A stretch of DNA of 55,670 bases from NCBI RefSeq assembly GCF_016876135.2, contig NZ_JACAOD020000005.1:1-55670 (forward strand). The letters are read 5' to 3'. The notes under the pieces were generated by a model. The model did no database searches. It was not told the DNA's origin and worked only from the letters and a program-made list of their open reading frames with translations. Of the stretch, positions 10,062 to 19,411 are shown piece by piece (the first letter of the stretch is position 1; the number at the start of each line of letters is the position of its first letter). Source of the DNA: Candidatus Phytoplasma meliae. Lineage in GTDB: Bacteria > Bacillota_I > Bacilli_A > Acholeplasmatales > Acholeplasmataceae. The translations under genes were made by a program, and so were the position numbers.

Positions 10062-10248
10062 TTTTGCTCCTTTTATTTTGGTTTTTAAAATAATGTTGGC
10101 GTGGCTGTTGATAAAAAGAAAAAACGCTTCTTGATTAATTTGGTGCTTTTAAATTTTGGTAAACATTTATATTTTTCGTGTTTTATACGACCAAACACTT
10201 AAGACATGTTGCTTGATTTTAAAAAATACAAAAAAAATTAGTTATTTA

Positions 10249-10278
10249 ATTATAACCACTTTTTTTCTATTTTGTCAA
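10249..10278 (-). promoter_or_regulatory. Consensus sigma-70 promoter for tsf-pyrH-frr-cdsA
   Basis: On the minus strand there is TTGACA at 10278-10273 and TATAAT at 10254-10249, separated by 18 bases. Both hexamers match the consensus exactly. It lies after the rpsB stop and about 190 bases before tsf, giving this translation and lipid operon its own start with a long leader. Confidence 0.75.
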
Positions 10279-10286
10279 TTAAACAA

Positions 10287-11084
10287 TTAAGCTGATTTTC
10301 TAACTTTATTTTGATAAGATCTTCTGTGGTGTGGATTTGCATTGTTAAAAGTTTGAGGTTTTAATGCATTTTTAGCATCAAATTGTTCTAATTTTTCAGG
10401 AACTCCACCAGCTCCTTCAACACAAGCGTTAGCTATAGCCCAAGTTATTAATTTAACCCCTCTAATAGCATCATCATTAGCAGGAATGATATAATCAACT
10501 AAATCAGGATCACAATTAGTGTCAACAATGCCAAAAATTTTAATATTTAATTTACGAGCTTCTGCAACTGCAATCTTTTCTTTTTCAGGGTCGATTACAA
10601 AAAGAGCTTGAGGTAATTCTTGCATGTTTTTAATGCCGCCTAAAAATTTTTCTAATTTATCTCTTTTTCTTTTTAATTTAACTACTTCTTTTTTAGGTAA
10701 TTTTTGCCAAATTCCATCTTCTTCTTCTTTGTATAAGGTGTGAAGCAATTGAATACGTTTTAAAATAGTGTTAAAATTAGTTAAAGTGCCTCCCAACCAA
10801 CGTTGAGTAATGTAGTATTGTTGAGAACGTTGCGATTCTTCTTTAATAGATGCGTGGATTTGTTTTTTGGTTCCCAAAAATAAAATTTTTCCACCTTCTG
10901 CAATTATTTTTAATAATTCCTGATAATTTTGTTCAATTTTTTCTAAGGTTTTTTTAAGGTCAATAATGTGAATTCCATTTCTTGAAGTAAAAATATAATT
11001 TTTCATTTTGGGATTCCATTTTCTAGTAGCGTGACCAAAATGGACTCCTGATTCTAATAATTGTTTCATTGTAACTACTGCCAT
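10287..11084 (-). CDS. rpsB: Ribosomal protein S2
   Basis: S2 binds the back of the 30S subunit. The 265-residue protein starts with the family block [31 protein letters not shown], then [17 protein letters not shown] with the metal-binding aspartates, complete the fold. The tryptophan in QRWLGG is encoded by TGG, which supports the standard code. A short lysine- and arginine-rich C-terminal tail follows. An AAAAGGAG site is placed before the ATG. It precedes tsf by 225 bp. Confidence 0.97.
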   Translation of the reverse strand: MAVVTMKQLLESGVHFGHATRKWNPKMKNYIFTSRNGIHIIDLKKTLEKIEQNYQELLKIIAEGGKILFLGTKKQIHASIKEESQRSQQYYITQRWLGGTLTNFNTILKRIQLLHTLYKEEEDGIWQKLPKKEVVKLKRKRDKLEKFLGGIKNMQELPQALFVIDPEKEKIAVAEARKLNIKIFGIVDTNCDPDLVDYIIPANDDAIRGVKLITWAIANACVEGAGGVPEKLEQFDAKNALKPQTFNNANPHHRRSYQNKVRKSA

Positions 11085-11478
11085 GTTCGTTAAAAAACTC
11101 CTTTTTTGGTATTTGCGATATAAATAATAAATGATTGCAATTTGTTTTTTTGATTTCCTAACATAAAAGTTAAAAATCTAAATTATTTTTGTGTTGTGAT
11201 TTGTTGCAATTTGCTGTTTACTATTTTGTTATCAAAATTGTAACAAGTAAAAATATTTTTTTTAATTTGTTTTTACATTTTGTGAAAATGGTTTATAATT
11301 AATTCGTTAATAAAGAAAAGAAGAAGAAGAATAAATAAAAAACAATATAAAAAACATAACAAATCATAAAATATCAAAAAAACAAAACATCATCATGATG
11401 ACAAATAAAAAAATATCTTTTTTCCTAAAATATTTTAGCATATTTCAGTGCATATAATGATAGTTTTATGATAGTAAA
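11085..11478. other. 394-bp intergenic region rpsB-dut with a plus-strand promoter-like site
   Basis: No coding frame of note is found. The half next to rpsB must hold its leader and promoter, which I cannot place with confidence. The other half is almost purely A-rich on the plus strand. The only distinct signal is the plus-strand promoter-like site at 11272-11299, which points away from rpsB and into the antisense of dut. Confidence 0.5.
11272..11299 (+). promoter_or_regulatory. Plus-strand promoter-like site with no gene downstream
   Basis: TTTACA at 11272-11277 and TATAAT at 11294-11299 are separated by 16 bases. Transcription would run to the right through an A-rich stretch and then antisense to dut, because the next genes are all on the minus strand. 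Such hexamers arise by chance in DNA this AT-rich, so activity is uncertain. Confidence 0.4.
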
Positions 11479-11940
11479 TCAATTTTTATGAGTTGTGCTA
11501 CCAAAACCTCCTTCTCTTAACGATAAAGGAGTTGCTTCTTTGGCGCTTAGTAACACACTTTGAAAAAGACCTTGTGCAATTCTTTCTCCTTTGGTAATTT
11601 GAACTGTTTGATTTGAAAAATTATATAAAGGAATTAAAATATGTCCTTCATTTTTAATATTATGATAATAATCGCTGTCAATTACTCCAACTCCATTAGC
11701 CATCATTAATTTTTTTTTCAAAGGAATAGAAGACCTAATATAAATTAATAAAACTTCATCTTGAGGAAAAGAAGCTTTAATTCCAGTAGGAACTAAAACA
11801 ACTGTTTGAGAAGGAATTTCGCAATTTTGAGCAGCTTCAAAATCATATCCAGCACTCATTTGAGTTTGCCTTTGAGGAAGATTAATTGCTTGATGTTGGT
11901 AAATGCTAATTTTTTCGAAAAAACGTTGTTTTGTATTCAT
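11479..11940 (-). CDS. dut: dUTP diphosphatase
   Basis: The enzyme hydrolyses dUTP to dUMP and keeps uracil out of DNA. The five trimeric dUTPase motifs are all seen: SAGYDFEA, IRSS, NGVGVIDSDYY, GERIAQGLF and the C-terminal REGGFGSTTHKN arm. I take the ATG at 11940 (153 residues); the frame also contains a TTG two codons earlier. The gene lies beside ung on the same strand, a natural functional pair against uracil in DNA. Confidence 0.95.
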   Translation of the reverse strand: MNTKQRFFEKISIYQHQAINLPQRQTQMSAGYDFEAAQNCEIPSQTVVLVPTGIKASFPQDEVLLIYIRSSIPLKKKLMMANGVGVIDSDYYHNIKNEGHILIPLYNFSNQTVQITKGERIAQGLFQSVLLSAKEATPLSLREGGFGSTTHKN

Positions 11941-12048
11941 AAACAATAAACCTTAGTTTTCTTTTATTTTATAATAATATTGATGGTCAAAACAAAATGA
12001 TGAGGAAAGAAGGATAAAAAAGGATGTAAAAAAGTATATCTAAGGGAT

Positions 12049-12690
12049 CTAAAGAACCCAATTAATTTCTTTAATTCCGTGAGATTTTAAATAAATATTA
12101 ATTTTGGAAAATGGTTTGGAACCAAAAAAACTTTTAAAAGCAGAAAGGGGAGAAGGATGAGAACTTTTGATAATATAATTATTTTCTTTGATAATGTATT
12201 TTTGATAATTTTGAGCAAAGTTTCCCCATAAAAGATATACTATATTTTTTTTAGTTTGTAAAGTTTTAAAAATATTTTTAGTAAATTCTTGCCAACCGAT
12301 ATTATGATGACTTAAGGGTTGACCTTTTTGAACTGTTAAAATAGCGTTAAGTAATAAAACCCCTTGTAAAGCCCATGAAGTTAAATCATTTTTATGATTA
12401 TTAACTTGCAAATCATTATTTAATTCTTTAAAAATATTATTAAGACTAGGAGGCCTATACAAAGATTTAACACTAAAAGATAATCCATGAGCCTGATTAG
12501 GTCCATGATAAGGATCTTGACCTAAGAGCACTACTTTTACTTTTTCAAAAGGGGTTAAACGAAAGGCTGCAAAAATATCTTTTTGATCAGGGTAAATAAT
12601 TTTATTATTCAAATATTCTTGTTGTAAAAATTTAACTTTTTTTTGAAAATAAAGTTTCTTTTGTTCCAAAGAAATTATTTTTTGCCACAT
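12049..12690 (-). CDS. ung: Uracil-DNA glycosylase, family 1
   Basis: This enzyme removes uracil from DNA as the first step of base excision repair. The 213-residue protein has the water-activating loop GQDPYHGPNQAHGLSFSV with the catalytic aspartate, and the C-terminal HPSPLSAFKSFFGSKPFS motif with the catalytic histidine and DNA-intercalating loop. It is next to dut. In a genome this AT-rich, C to U deamination is a main mutational input, so the presence of both functions is notable. No residue looks lost. Confidence 0.96.
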   Translation of the reverse strand: MWQKIISLEQKKLYFQKKVKFLQQEYLNNKIIYPDQKDIFAAFRLTPFEKVKVVLLGQDPYHGPNQAHGLSFSVKSLYRPPSLNNIFKELNNDLQVNNHKNDLTSWALQGVLLLNAILTVQKGQPLSHHNIGWQEFTKNIFKTLQTKKNIVYLLWGNFAQNYQKYIIKENNYIIKSSHPSPLSAFKSFFGSKPFSKINIYLKSHGIKEINWVL

Positions 12691-12740
12691 TATTTATTCC
12701 TTTGAAATTTTTGATTTTTAAAAATTAGGCAAATTTAGAA

Positions 12741-13418
12741 CTATTCTTTATTTTTAATAATAGCACGGATGAAATAAAACATTATAATCAAATAAACGCC
12801 CACTAAGGGAATATAATACCAATATTGTTTTAAAAAATTTTTAAGATTAGGCATAATACGAGAGTCTTTAAAAATATATTTACCCACAATTTTATCATAA
12901 GGGATTTTTTTTTCACATTCTAATTGATTGAAATTGTTATCGCCCCAAGTGCCAATTACTTTCTTAACTGGATCATTATAGACCATTCGATGAATAATAA
13001 GTTTTTTTTCACCGGATGGGTTTCGTTCATAACAAGGGTTTTCAAAAACTACAATATCACCATCTTGATTGTTTTTTTTATCAGGCTTGTTTGTAGGATT
13101 GGTTTCCCTTGTTCCTCCCACAGGTTTTAATTTAGTAGGATTCCAAACCCCTCTAATAAAAACAAAATCACCAGAGGCATTTGGATTTTCCTTAGGAGGT
13201 CCTTGAATATAGGGTTCCATGCTTCCTGAAGCAACAGGAAAAATAGAAATCCCTAACCATTTAGTTGAATGTTTGGCAAAAAAAAGTTGACCTAAAAAAG
13301 CAATTAATAAATAAAAAAGAAAAATATCAAAAATGATCAATAGTGTTTTCTTAACACATGCAATAGGAGATTTCTTAGATATTGTTTGTTCTTTGCGATT
13401 TGGTTTCATAATTGACAC
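12741..13418 (-). CDS. Signal peptidase I of the ER/SipW type (Ser/His)
   Basis: This membrane protease cuts signal peptides from exported proteins such as Amp. The 225-residue protein has a membrane helix near residues 23-48, the catalytic serine in ASGSMEPY, the DGDIVVFENP block, and IIHRMV where Gram-negative and most Firmicute type I enzymes have lysine. Histidine there marks the S26B (SipW/ER) subclass. WGDNNF is the last conserved block and a second helix lies near the C-terminus. An AAGGA site fits the GTG at 13418 best (5-base spacing); an ATG lies three codons later. Confidence 0.85.
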   Translation of the reverse strand: MSIMKPNRKEQTISKKSPIACVKKTLLIIFDIFLFYLLIAFLGQLFFAKHSTKWLGISIFPVASGSMEPYIQGPPKENPNASGDFVFIRGVWNPTKLKPVGGTRETNPTNKPDKKNNQDGDIVVFENPCYERNPSGEKKLIIHRMVYNDPVKKVIGTWGDNNFNQLECEKKIPYDKIVGKYIFKDSRIMPNLKNFLKQYWYYIPLVGVYLIIMFYFIRAIIKNKE

Positions 13419-13583
13419 AGGAATCCTTCTATTTATTTAAATCTATCATTTATGGGATTTTATAATACATAATACAATTTAATTATAGCATATAAAAAAT
13501 ATTTTGAGGAGTAAAACCAAAGAGAACTTAGGGATAAAAACAAAGAGGTTTAAAAGAAGAGAAAAAAGACAGGAAAAAAGAAA

Positions 13584-13607
13584 AAAGAGATTCCGAAGAT
13601 TCTCTTT
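13584..13607 (-). terminator. Probable terminator of the cation ATPase gene
   Basis: On the minus strand AAAGAGA and TCTCTTT arms of seven pairs enclose a ten-base loop, followed by a T-rich tract (TTTTTTC). It lies about 60 bases after the stop of the ATPase gene. The inner part of the stem is imperfect, so the call is moderate. Confidence 0.45.
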
Positions 13608-13665
13608 GAAAATATCAATATTAATGTAATAACTAAAAAAAGAAAATCCCAAATTAAAATAATTT

Positions 13666-16425
13666 TTATAATTGAGGGTTTTTTTTATTAAAAACAAAAA
13701 CTTTTTTCCAAATAGTATCAAATAATAAAAGGATAATAGGACATAAGATAAACCATAAATAATACTTGAAATCAAGTATTTGGGTGTGAAAAATATTACT
13801 TAAAAACTCAATTTGTGTAATTAAGATAAAGAATAATATTTCTATTAAAATACCGTAATATAAGATTTTATTGGGTTTTTTTAATGTTTGCCAAAAATAA
13901 AATTTATTAGAACGACACGCAAAAGCATTGCCTACTTGTGCAAAAATAACAGCTCCAAAAGCCATAGTAGAGGCTAATCTGAATGGTTCATCAAGTACTT
14001 TGTAAAAAATTAAAAATAAGGATAAAGAAATAAGACCTTCAACTATACCTAAAAAGCCATAACTTCTTTTTAATACTTTAGCATCCATTAAATGATCGTG
14101 TTTACTACGAGGTTTTTGAGCTAATAAACTAGAATCAGTTTTTTCAGCCCCTAAAGCAATCGCAGGAATTAAATCAGTTAAAAGATCAATAGCTAAAATA
14201 TGTAAAACATATAAATAAGACTCTTTAATTCCTAAAAAAGCCATTGCCAGGAAAGGGAAAATTTGAGGAATGTTAGAGGCAAAAACATAAGTAATAAATT
14301 TTTTAATATTTTCATAAATACAGCGTCCTTCTAAGACGGCTTTGGAAATAGTAGCAAAGTTATCATCTAACAAAATCATATCAGCAGCATTGCGAGCCAC
14401 ATCAGTTCCTGATCGACCCATAGCAATACCAATATGAGCTGCTTTAAGGGCTAAAATATCATTAACGCCATCGCCAGTAACACCTACGATTTCACCATTA
14501 TTACGATAAGCTTGTACTATTTTTAATTTATGTTTAGGAGTAGTGCGCGAAAAAACTACTGGTTTATGACTTTGTAAAGCTTCTTGTAATTGTTCCATAG
14601 TCATTTTTTCAACTTCAACCCCATCTAAGCCAATAAAATCATCTTTAATAATGCCTATTTGCTTACCTATAGCGGCTGCAGTTAAACCATAATCTCCTGT
14701 AATAATAGTAATTTTAAGTCCTGATTGAGTCAAGTTATGAACAGCTTCTTTAACTTCTTCTCTTGGTGGATCATAATTAACAGCAAAACCTAAGAAAACC
14801 ATATCTTCTTCTAGGGGTTGATTTTGCTCAATTTTTTTATAAGCGAGCGCTAACACACGGTAACCTTGACTGGCAAAATTATCGTTATGTTTTAAAAAAG
14901 AGGCTTTTTCTTCTTGAGTAAAAAGATTGACTTTCTGATTTTTATATTGCATTTGACATTGTTCTAAAATAATATTAGGAGCGCCTTTAATGAATAAATA
15001 TTCTGAATTTAAGTCATATACTTTTTCATGATTATTTTTAACTAAAATACTCATTTTTTTACGTTCTGAAGTAAAAGGATTTAATTTTAAAATATCAACA
15101 CTTTTTTGGACGCTTTCTAAATTATAACCATATTTTTTAGCAGCAATCAATAAAGCTCCTTCAGTTGGATTACCAATTAAATTAAATTGATGAGGTTTTT
15201 TGTCTGACGGAATCAATTTAGCTTCAGAACATAAAATGGCAGCTACTAAAAACTTTTCAATTCCTTTTTGAGCAAACATTTGATCGGAAGAAAGTTGATA
15301 TCGTTCTTGATCATTATAACCAGAACCAGCAAATTTGATTAAAGTATCTGGAGTTAAAATTTTTCTAACTGTTAATTGATTTTGTGTTAAAGTACCTGTT
15401 TTATCAGTGCAAATAACAGTAGTCGAACTTAAGGTTTCTAAAGAAGTAATTTTTTTAACTAAAGCATTTTGTTTAGCCATTCTTTGAGAACCCACCGCCA
15501 AACTCAAATTAACTGTTGGCAATAAGCCTTCAGGAATATTAGCAACTAACATTCCTACAGCAGCAATAACTGCGCATTTAAAATTAGCTTTTGAAAAAAC
15601 TTCTGCTCCTGTAAAAAAAAAGGAAATAGCAAAAGCAATTGAGGCAACACAAGTAGCGATGATGCTCACTTTTTTAATAATATGGTGCATTTCTTGATCT
15701 AAAATACTACGTCCTTTATCAATAGTTTGAGACAAACTAGAAACTTCTCCAATTTGAGTATCATTACCGATAGCATAAACTACAGCCAAACAACTTCCTT
15801 GAGTAACTGTTGTGCCGGCATAAACTAAATTAGGAATTTCAGCAATAGAATAATCATGGCGATCATTAGGGGACTCATTGCGGTTTAAAGGAATGGTTTC
15901 CCCTGATAACATAGAATTATCAACAAAAAAACTATTAGCTTGAATAATCCTGGCATCCACTGGCACTTGAGTTCCAGTTTCTAAAAAGATCACATCTCCA
16001 ATAGTCAATTCAGCTACATCAATCATTTCATTTTTTTGTTCTCTATAAACTTGTACTTTTTTAGGAATCATTTTGCCTAAAGAAGATAACATTTTATCAG
16101 CTTTATATTCTTGCGAAAAAGAAAATAAACCATTAACCACAATTACTAAAACAATAGCCACACCTATACTGTAATGCTCATGACCAAGACAAAAAGAAAA
16201 AAAGGCAGCAATCCATAATAAAATCGCCATTAAAGAGGTAAATTGTTTGATGAATTGTTTCCAAAAGTGAAAAGATCGATTTTGTTTAATAATATTTTTG
16301 CCATATATTTGTTGTCTTTGAATAGCTTGTTCATTGGTAAGACCATGAACATTTGTTTTTAAATATTTTAAAACATCATCTTTATCAAGACTACTTATTT
16401 GCAAAAGTTCTTCTTTTTTATTCAT
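13666..16425 (-). CDS. P2-type cation-transporting ATPase
   Basis: This 919-residue P-type ATPase pumps cations across the membrane at the cost of ATP. Seen in order are the N-terminal cation-ATPase domain, actuator loop with LSGET (residues 174-178), M4 with ANIPEGLL (295-302), phosphorylation site DKTGT (341-345), nucleotide domain, TGDGVND hinge, and six C-terminal helices. M4 reads PEGLL as in animal Na/K- and H/K-ATPases, while calcium pumps of the SERCA type have PEGLP. Phytoplasma P-type ATPases close to animal Na/K pumps have been described in the literature. Na+, K+, H+ or Ca2+ as substrate stays open. The gene stands alone with its own promoter and leader hairpin. Confidence 0.9.
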   Translation of the reverse strand: MNKKEELLQISSLDKDDVLKYLKTNVHGLTNEQAIQRQQIYGKNIIKQNRSFHFWKQFIKQFTSLMAILLWIAAFFSFCLGHEHYSIGVAIVLVIVVNGLFSFSQEYKADKMLSSLGKMIPKKVQVYREQKNEMIDVAELTIGDVIFLETGTQVPVDARIIQANSFFVDNSMLSGETIPLNRNESPNDRHDYSIAEIPNLVYAGTTVTQGSCLAVVYAIGNDTQIGEVSSLSQTIDKGRSILDQEMHHIIKKVSIIATCVASIAFAISFFFTGAEVFSKANFKCAVIAAVGMLVANIPEGLLPTVNLSLAVGSQRMAKQNALVKKITSLETLSSTTVICTDKTGTLTQNQLTVRKILTPDTLIKFAGSGYNDQERYQLSSDQMFAQKGIEKFLVAAILCSEAKLIPSDKKPHQFNLIGNPTEGALLIAAKKYGYNLESVQKSVDILKLNPFTSERKKMSILVKNNHEKVYDLNSEYLFIKGAPNIILEQCQMQYKNQKVNLFTQEEKASFLKHNDNFASQGYRVLALAYKKIEQNQPLEEDMVFLGFAVNYDPPREEVKEAVHNLTQSGLKITIITGDYGLTAAAIGKQIGIIKDDFIGLDGVEVEKMTMEQLQEALQSHKPVVFSRTTPKHKLKIVQAYRNNGEIVGVTGDGVNDILALKAAHIGIAMGRSGTDVARNAADMILLDDNFATISKAVLEGRCIYENIKKFITYVFASNIPQIFPFLAMAFLGIKESYLYVLHILAIDLLTDLIPAIALGAEKTDSSLLAQKPRSKHDHLMDAKVLKRSYGFLGIVEGLISLSLFLIFYKVLDEPFRLASTMAFGAVIFAQVGNAFACRSNKFYFWQTLKKPNKILYYGILIEILFFILITQIEFLSNIFHTQILDFKYYLWFILCPIILLLFDTIWKKVFVFNKKNPQL

Positions 16426-16517
16426 ATAAAGTTCTTTCTTCCTTTGACAATATTTTGTTGCTTTTGTAAATATCTATTATTAATAAACGCTTTTATTTAA
16501 TAAATCATAATAAAATC

Positions 16518-16553
16518 ATCAGGCTGTTTTTTAATTTATTCTTTAAGCCTGAT
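16518..16553 (-). promoter_or_regulatory. Leader hairpin in the 5' region of the cation ATPase gene
   Basis: ATCAGGCT at 16518-16525 and AGCCTGAT at 16546-16553 form an eight-pair stem with a 20-base AT-rich loop. It lies about 95 bases before the ATPase start codon and just after a TATAAT-like box on the minus strand (near 16559-16564, with TTGCTT 16 bases upstream), so it would be in the leader RNA. Whether it regulates translation or transcription cannot be seen. Confidence 0.4.
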
Positions 16554-16708
16554 TAAATTATAACAAATATAAAAATAAAAGCAAACAATAAATGCTAAAA
16601 AAAAGAAAATATGTAATTGTTGGTGCTTTTTCGCACGAGATCACAAAAAGAAATAATATTGTGAATAGAACTGGAAATAAAAAAAGATCCTCAGTTAGAC
16701 CGAAAGCT

Positions 16709-18382
16709 CTAACTGAGACCATTAATATCATCTAAATTAACATTTTCTTGCTGTAATAAAGTTTGTGCAATAGTAGTTAATAAAGTTTGATTAGCTTTAA
16801 TAATTTGTTGTGCTTCTGAAAAACAAAAAGAAATAATATGTTTAATTGCAGGATTCATCATATTTGTTACATTAAGCGAATTGATATCATTAATCGTATA
16901 TTTATCAAGGATTAATTGAGCAATTATTTTAGTTTGATTAAAATCATCAAAAAGATCAAAAAAATCATTAAAAATTAATTGTTCTGCTGCTTTGCCTCCT
17001 AAATAATAAGTAATTAAGGCTATTTTTTTTTGTAAAGAAGTTAAGTCGAAATTTTGTTCTAAACAATTACTATGATAATCTTTTTGAATTTTATGACTAT
17101 CGCGAGTAAATTCTTTTAACTTAGGGGCTAAAGGAACTTTTAAACTAATAATAGCTCTTCCTGCTTCATGATAAGAAATTATTTTTTGTTCTTCTAAAGA
17201 ATGCTTATGGTATTTAGGATTAAACCCCATTAACAAACGATTAAGAGCTTGTTCTAAGATCTTTTCATCAATAAATTCTTGTTTTAAGCGAAGAGTTAAA
17301 ATAGAGGCTTCATTTAAAATAGCAGCTAATTGAGCCCCATTTAATCCTTGTGTTTGTTGAGCCAAATAGGAAAAATCAAAATTCTTAGCTATTTTTTTGT
17401 TTTGTGCATGAAGAGTTAAAATAGCTTTTCGCGCTTCTAAATCAGGTAAATTAATTTTAATAATACGGTCAAATCTTCCAGGGCGAAGTAAAGCGGGATC
17501 TAAAATATCTACTCTGTTAGTAGCCGCTATCACAACAATTTGTGTTAACGGATTAAAGCCATCCATTTCAGTTAATAGTTGGTTTAGAGTTTGATCTTTT
17601 TCTTGATGAACACTGTGTAAACTGATTCCTCTTTTAGCCCCTAAAGTATCGATTTCATCAATAAATAAGACACAAGGAGAATTATTTTTAATTTCTTGAA
17701 ATAAATTTCTAATACGGGATGCTCCAAGGCCAACATAAATTTCAACAAATTCAGATCCAGAGAAAGAATAAAAAGGGACATCGGCTTTATTAGCTAAAGC
17801 TTGTGCTAAAAGAGTTTTTCCTGTTCCTGGAGGTCCTTCTAATAAAACCCCTTTTGGAATAGTTAAACCTATGTTTTGATATTTTTGAGGTTGCTTTAAA
17901 AAATCGATAAATTCTTGTATTTCTATTTTTTCGGTAATTAAACCTGCAATATGATGAAAAGTAATATTAGTTTTTTTTTGATTTTGATAAAGATGATGAG
18001 AAAAGCTATTTCTATAATGAAATAAGAGTTTGCCAAGATTGCTTGCAATATAAAACATAAAAATAAAAGAAGATAAAAAGAAAACTATACGAATATATAC
18101 TTCTAAGAAATTATATTTAGTATCAGAGATTACTATAGTTGAAAATGACTTATATTTGTTAATATAAAATAAAAAATTACTATAAAAGGAAGTTGGTATT
18201 TGACAATAATATTTTTGATGTTGATAGCTTTCTGCTTGAATCAAATAATGATCTTTAAAAAAGAAATTATAATTATTTTTATAAGTGTAATGAATTTTCT
18301 TAATATCTTGTGTTTTTATTTTATCTATTAATTCATAAAAATTGATTAAAGAGGCTCCTTTTAAGGATATATATTCTTTCAT
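16709..18382 (-). CDS. ftsH: FtsH-like AAA protein with damaged zinc motif and missing first membrane helix
   Basis: FtsH proteins unfold membrane and soluble proteins and cut them in a zinc protease domain. Walker A is GPPGTGKT (residues 183-190), the pore loop IYVG (215-218) keeps an aromatic residue, Walker B is LFIDEID, and the arginine-finger block is LLRPGRFDR. The protease motif reads HEAGR (405-409) where HEAGH is expected, so one zinc ligand is gone. The ATG at 18382 has no ribosome-binding site and leaves out the first membrane helix; the same frame stays open for 51 more codons upstream and encodes such a helix, but without ATG, GTG or TTG. Either the start is unusual or a frameshift has split the 5' end. 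Likely a non-proteolytic partner subunit. Confidence 0.8.
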   Translation of the reverse strand: MKEYISLKGASLINFYELIDKIKTQDIKKIHYTYKNNYNFFFKDHYLIQAESYQHQKYYCQIPTSFYSNFLFYINKYKSFSTIVISDTKYNFLEVYIRIVFFLSSFIFMFYIASNLGKLLFHYRNSFSHHLYQNQKKTNITFHHIAGLITEKIEIQEFIDFLKQPQKYQNIGLTIPKGVLLEGPPGTGKTLLAQALANKADVPFYSFSGSEFVEIYVGLGASRIRNLFQEIKNNSPCVLFIDEIDTLGAKRGISLHSVHQEKDQTLNQLLTEMDGFNPLTQIVVIAATNRVDILDPALLRPGRFDRIIKINLPDLEARKAILTLHAQNKKIAKNFDFSYLAQQTQGLNGAQLAAILNEASILTLRLKQEFIDEKILEQALNRLLMGFNPKYHKHSLEEQKIISYHEAGRAIISLKVPLAPKLKEFTRDSHKIQKDYHSNCLEQNFDLTSLQKKIALITYYLGGKAAEQLIFNDFFDLFDDFNQTKIIAQLILDKYTINDINSLNVTNMMNPAIKHIISFCFSEAQQIIKANQTLLTTIAQTLLQQENVNLDDINGLS

Positions 18383-18535
18383 AAAATAAAATATTTCAAA
18401 AGTTATTAGGGTTAAAATAATAAAAATAGCAAAAAGAAGAAGATAAAAAATAATTTTGTTTTTGATACAAAAACTTTTTAAAAAGAAGAAGATAAAACTC
18501 CATGATCTATATAAATATTTGATAAAAAGGGAAGA
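18383..18535 (-). other. In-frame 5' extension of the FtsH-like gene encoding a membrane helix
   Basis: Reading the FtsH-like frame upstream of its ATG, there are 51 sense codons back to a TAA at 18536-18538. They encode a basic stretch followed by a strongly hydrophobic helix (IIFYLLLFAIFIILTLITF), as expected for the first FtsH transmembrane segment. The only start-like codons are ATT, ATC and ATA. An ATG at 18503 in the next frame reads MEFYLLLFKKFLYQKQN, which would fit as the true N-terminus after a one-base slip in an A/T run. Confidence 0.5.
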
Positions 18536-18615
18536 TTAAAATTAAAAGTAAAATAAAAGAAGAAGATAAAAAAGTATAAAAAGCAATATCAAGAAAAGAC
18601 TAATTGCATTAATAA

Positions 18616-19287
18616 CTAATCTTTTTTTAAACTATACCAAAAATCTAATTTATTTAAAAGATGACGATTAATTAGATAAAGGGTAACTCCTATAATTAAA
18701 TTATTAATGATAACAGATAATACACTATAAATGACATTAATAGCAAAACTATAATCGTTTGAAAAAAAATATGTAACTAAATTTTGAGTTTGATGTTCTA
18801 AAAAATGTTCTTTTATTAAATTAATAAATAATATACTTGCTATAATTTGAACTATACTTATAATTGATAAAGTTATTATTAAAGAAAAGCTAGTAAATAA
18901 TTTCTTTGTTTCTTTTTGATAAAAGATACCAGAAAAAGAACAAATAAGATAAGGGATAAAAAAGCGATAAAAAAAGATTAAATATGAAGAATATTGGTGA
19001 TGTTCTTCATGAGAATGAGTATGAGAATTAATTAATAATTCCATTATAAAATATTCAAAAGCATAATGAATTAATAAATAAGTTAGGCTAGAACAAAAAC
19101 TGTATTTAAAACCAAAAAGAAAACCAATTAAAATAATAAAAACTAATTCAATTTTAAACAAAGAATAATCACAAGGAGAATTTAAGTTAATAGTATAACG
19201 GGATATTATTTCAACAAAGAAAGCTAAAAATAATAAAAATGATGTTGCAATAATTTTTTTTAAAATATTTTTTTGATTTTGTAACAT
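18616..19287 (-). CDS. Membrane protein, possibly an ECF-transporter substrate-binding (S) subunit
   Basis: This 223-residue protein has about six predicted membrane helices with short loops, a positively charged N-terminus, and a segment (residues about 45-70) that reads like the L-x-G-FLFG-FK-Y helix pair of vitamin-binding S components such as ThiT. A histidine-rich loop (HTHSHEEHH, about residues 89-97) lies between helices. A ribosome-binding site before the ATG is weak. It sits between the FtsH-like gene and lplA. The family call rests on size, topology and a weak pattern; a metal or vitamin transporter of another family is possible. Confidence 0.4.
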   Translation of the reverse strand: MLQNQKNILKKIIATSFLLFLAFFVEIISRYTINLNSPCDYSLFKIELVFIILIGFLFGFKYSFCSSLTYLLIHYAFEYFIMELLINSHTHSHEEHHQYSSYLIFFYRFFIPYLICSFSGIFYQKETKKLFTSFSLIITLSIISIVQIIASILFINLIKEHFLEHQTQNLVTYFFSNDYSFAINVIYSVLSVIINNLIIGVTLYLINRHLLNKLDFWYSLKKD

Positions 19288-19411
19288 GAAAATATTCCTT
19301 TATATTATGTCTATTAGTTGATTAAGAAGGGTCTTAATAAGTGTTTGCTATTTATACACATACTTAATAAGCATAACTGTTGATGATTTTAATAATTATT
19401 GATTAATATCT

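Noticed and set aside
13479..13775. 98-residue hydrophobic frame overlapping the 3' end of the cation ATPase gene
   Set aside because: It overlaps a certain gene by over 100 bases, crosses that gene's terminator hairpin, has no ribosome-binding site and its composition is that of random T-rich DNA.
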